A stretch of DNA of 46,433 bases from Granulosicoccus sp. GTDB lineage: Bacteria > Pseudomonadota > Gammaproteobacteria > Granulosicoccales > Granulosicoccaceae. The translations under genes and the position numbers were made by a program. This document shows positions 44,011-46,433 of the stretch, one piece after another. Within the stretch, counting starts at the first letter, position 1. Each line of letters starts with the position of its first letter. The stretch is from the NCBI GenBank assembly GCA_023300375.1, contig JALZWO010000185.1:1-46433 (forward strand), given 5' to 3'. Below the pieces are notes generated by a model, which had not been told where the DNA came from, did no database searches, and saw only the letters and a program-made list of their open reading frames with translations.

Positions 44011-45855
44011 CTATTTGAGCACTGGTTGAGTGGGTGCGATCGCTAATTCAGAGTGGGCTGTATCACTAGCTTTTTCGGCTGTTGCCGGCTGTTCATCTTT
44101 CAGCGAGGCAAGCGAGGCCTCCATTAGGTGAACATACTGACTTGTTAGGTCAGCCAATTGTGAGCGATATTGTTCTTCCAGAGGTGAGGATTTAGGAAGA
44201 TCAACTTTTAATGGATCGATCTGCTCCCCATTAACTCTGAACTCATAATGAAGATGCGTGCCGGTAACCCGTCCAGTTTTACCCACGTAGCCAATGACAT
44301 CTCCCTGTTTAACGCGTTTTCCGGGGATGCTCTTCTTTGCAATTTTGGACATGTGAGCATACAAAGTGCTGAATTTTTGGCCGTGTTTGAGTACGACGGT
44401 ATTCCCATATCCGCCTTGTGGGCCAGATTGTGCCACCGTGCCGTCCGCGGTAGCGTAGATTGGAGAGCCGTGTGGTGAGCCGTAGTCCACACCACGATGA
44501 GCGCGGGTTTGAAGTAGAACTGGATGCATGCGATTGGGGTTGAATTTTGATGTGATTCGAACCACGTCCACTGGGTGGCGCATGAATGTTCGTTTTTTGG
44601 ATTCGCCCTCTGGTGAGTAGTACTCGCTAACCCCGTCTTCGTTTGTTAAGCGGACAGCCGTGTAGGATTTGTCACCACGTACAAACTCAGCAGCGAGAAT
44701 GTCTCCATCGCGAATGTATTCTCCTTCTCTGTAAAGTTTGTCGTATACCAAGCTAAATTTGTCACCTTTTCGAATTTCACGAGCAAAATCCAGTTCCCAT
44801 TGAAAAATGTTTGCTAGCTTCATGATGGTCGACTGTTTTAGGTCGGCCTGTTCAGCGGTGAGATACAGGGATTGTTCTATTTCACCTGAAACAACTTGTT
44901 GCTGACGTTCTATAGGAAGATCGATGGCTGACACTTCAAAGCCGAAAATCGTGTTGCTCACGTTTACGCGCACGTTGTCGTTAGCTCGAGTTGTAAGGCC
45001 TGCGAATTGACCGGCTGCATCCTTTTCGATATCGATGACTTGCCCTACAACAATGTTTGACAGGTGTTCTTTGACCTGTTCGTCGGTAAGCAGTGTGTTC
45101 ATTTCTTGTGCGTCTAAACCGTTTCGGTTCAAAATCGCCGATAGAGTATCGCCAGAGGCAACTGTCACAGAATGCTTTCTTGTATCTTGTTCGTTTTTTG
45201 TGTTTAGGTGCGCCTCGGACTCGCTTGCAATGGACTCATTTGAGGCAGGTTCTGCGACAAATTCACTCTCTGAGTTCGGTCCGGTTATCGTGTTTTCGAT
45301 GGGCGGGTTGGGGAGTGCAGTTAGATCGTTGAACGTTGATGGCGTCGAAACCATCGCCACAAGTGCGTTGGATGTTTTAATTGTGGCTTCAGTTGAAGTT
45401 GCTGGGACAGAATTTGTCGCATTGTTGAATGTAGCGTCATTCGCTTTCGACTCTACTTCAAGATATGAACGCTTCAATGCGTCTGTACTGTCGTCGAAAA
45501 AAAACGCAGGAGCTTTTGTTGCAGCAGCTAAAATAACCGTTGAGGGCTCAGGTTGCACGGCGATTGAAGAGGCGACCTTTATATCTGCTGCCATGCTGTC
45601 TGGCACGGTAGTTTCCGACGAACTTGTCGTCCATACAATAATGCCACCAACCAACGCCGCAACTGCGGTTAACTTACCAATGTATGGCTGTTGCTTGGAT
45701 TGATGTGCCACGTTTGTGCGACGAACAGCACCGGAGGCCGTCTCGGAGAAGTTTTGCGAGCCGGCAATGGGTCTAGCGAGTAGGGAAGAACGTGGTGTTG
45801 CTTTGTCATTGGATTGCGGGCGCACTGACCAGTCGGTTTGTGTATCGATGTCCAT
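44011..45855 (-). CDS. M23 murein DD-endopeptidase (MepM-like)
   Basis: The product cuts peptidoglycan cross-links. I choose ATG 45855 (MDIDTQTDW), giving 614 residues; the frame is open to 46008, but that extra part looks non-coding and neither start has a clear ribosome binding site. There is one membrane helix (LTAVAALVGGIIVWTT), a Thr/Ser-rich linker of about 170 residues, a LysM/OapA-like module (SVTVASGDTLSAILNRNGL), then a second module and the M23 domain with metal ligands in HRGVDYGSP and HLHYEFRVN. LysM-like and M23 order matches MepM/YebA and NlpD relatives. Placement next to erpA is common in gammaproteobacteria. Confidence 0.88.
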   Translation of the reverse strand: MDIDTQTDWSVRPQSNDKATPRSSLLARPIAGSQNFSETASGAVRRTNVAHQSKQQPYIGKLTAVAALVGGIIVWTTSSSETTVPDSMAADIKVASSIAVQPEPSTVILAAATKAPAFFFDDSTDALKRSYLEVESKANDATFNNATNSVPATSTEATIKTSNALVAMVSTPSTFNDLTALPNPPIENTITGPNSESEFVAEPASNESIASESEAHLNTKNEQDTRKHSVTVASGDTLSAILNRNGLDAQEMNTLLTDEQVKEHLSNIVVGQVIDIEKDAAGQFAGLTTRANDNVRVNVSNTIFGFEVSAIDLPIERQQQVVSGEIEQSLYLTAEQADLKQSTIMKLANIFQWELDFAREIRKGDKFSLVYDKLYREGEYIRDGDILAAEFVRGDKSYTAVRLTNEDGVSEYYSPEGESKKRTFMRHPVDVVRITSKFNPNRMHPVLLQTRAHRGVDYGSPHGSPIYATADGTVAQSGPQGGYGNTVVLKHGQKFSTLYAHMSKIAKKSIPGKRVKQGDVIGYVGKTGRVTGTHLHYEFRVNGEQIDPLKVDLPKSSPLEEQYRSQLADLTSQYVHLMEASLASLKDEQPATAEKASDTAHSELAIAPTQPVLK

Positions 45856-46008
45856 GCAATGCGAACCAGGCTGCGTGCTTCTATTATTCAACGCGGATAT
45901 CCGTATTAATTTGAAGATGAAAGGTAAGCAGATGCTTGCGCTAGAGCCTGCGCAACGATGCAGATTCGCATCCGATTGTAGTGCATTAGCACCGGATTTG
46001 CATTCCAT

Positions 46009-46433
46009 TAGTTAGGTTACAAAGAGTTTATATATAGAGAGTGGGCGACTTCTAAAGCAGAGTAGGGCCAATAGCTAAAACGTATGTCTATAAACAGCGC
46101 TTGAAACTACGTGGTGTAGCAACTAGAGGTGCTAAAACGCAACTAAATTATAAAGAAGTCGAAGAAACTATCGCCAGATGCAGGCGTGATCTTGTCTGGA
46201 TACGCACAAGGCACACTAAGTTCTATCTTCAGTGAAGGGCCCACGTGACGATACTTGATATTGAGCAACGTTCAGTGACTGAGCAATGTGGTGTATCCAT
46301 TATTGGAGGGTGAACGGCATTCAGGTGTAATAGATTGACCATTGCTTGCAATAGTTATGGCAGCTGAGAAGGCTTAACACGATCTGTGCCATTTGGTCGG
46401 CAAGCCTGTCCGGAGTTGATTGCAACTAATTGT
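46009..46433. other. Non-coding right end
   Basis: I see no gene, tRNA or clear repeat here. All six frames are broken by stops. It would contain the promoter of the M23 gene (minus strand). Confidence 0.5.

Noticed and set aside
45035-45703. 222-codon plus-strand frame within the M23 gene
   Set aside because: It is antisense to the well-supported M23 endopeptidase and mirrors its Thr/Ser-rich linker composition.

Overview
This window looks like chromosomal DNA of a free-living, probably marine gammaproteobacterium. Gene order around the type IV pilus genes closely parallels Pseudomonas: pilT/pilU divergent from yggS-proC-yggT, and pyrC'-pyrB-pyrR-ruvX-(tonB)-gshB divergent from pilG-pilI-pilJ-chpA. 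The protein sequences are distant from Pseudomonas, and a Granulosicoccus-like lineage is only a guess. No rRNA, tRNA, CRISPR array or intact transposase was seen.

Layout. (1) 1-2240 is accessory, AT-richer DNA that resembles decayed integron cassettes. It holds a frameshifted HEPN-domain gene followed at once by an attC-like hairpin, a GNAT acetyltransferase, a 5'-truncated DUF4160 remnant with a DUF2442 gene, and a tiny ORF. A Fur-box-like palindrome and a hairpin precede the first gene. (2) 2240-9010 holds envelope and stress genes: a periplasmic CxxC protein, an acyl-CoA ligase, an Slp lipoprotein, a secreted trypsin-like protease, a CopD-like membrane protein, and a coupled msrA-ppk2-small ORF run. 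(3) 9038-15311 (minus) is a compact gspC-D-E-F type II secretion block lacking the pseudopilin genes. (4) 15615-19695 (minus) has a Lys/Ala-tailed HU-like protein, yggT, proC, a transaldolase inserted between proC and yggS, and yggS. (5) 19865-22128 (plus) is pilT-pilU, closed by a strong terminator. (6) 22214-29572 is a mixed metabolic segment: an exostosin-like glycosyltransferase, a large secreted DUF5060/TIM-barrel protein with three Ig-like repeats, thymidine kinase, a CCTCTA microsatellite, an isolated cobQ, and a KdgK-like kinase. (7) 29660-33055 (minus) is an overlapping pyrimidine operon, ruvX-pyrR-pyrB-pyrC', whose PyrC' has lost its metal-binding histidines; a TonB-like gene and gshB follow on the same strand. 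(8) 35177-42040 (plus) is a Chp/Pil chemosensory cluster. (9) 42124-46008 holds argC, erpA and an M23 endopeptidase.

The most notable biology is the reduced Chp system. Its PilG-like receiver has Asn at the phospho-acceptor position and has lost one metal-binding Asp. Its PilJ-like receptor has almost no periplasmic domain and a degenerate signalling tip. PilH and PilK are absent from the cluster. ChpA keeps one clearly canonical HPt histidine and its own complete receiver. This suggests phosphorelay output has moved onto ChpA, still next to the intact retraction ATPases PilT and PilU. The cassette-like left end is the second point of interest.
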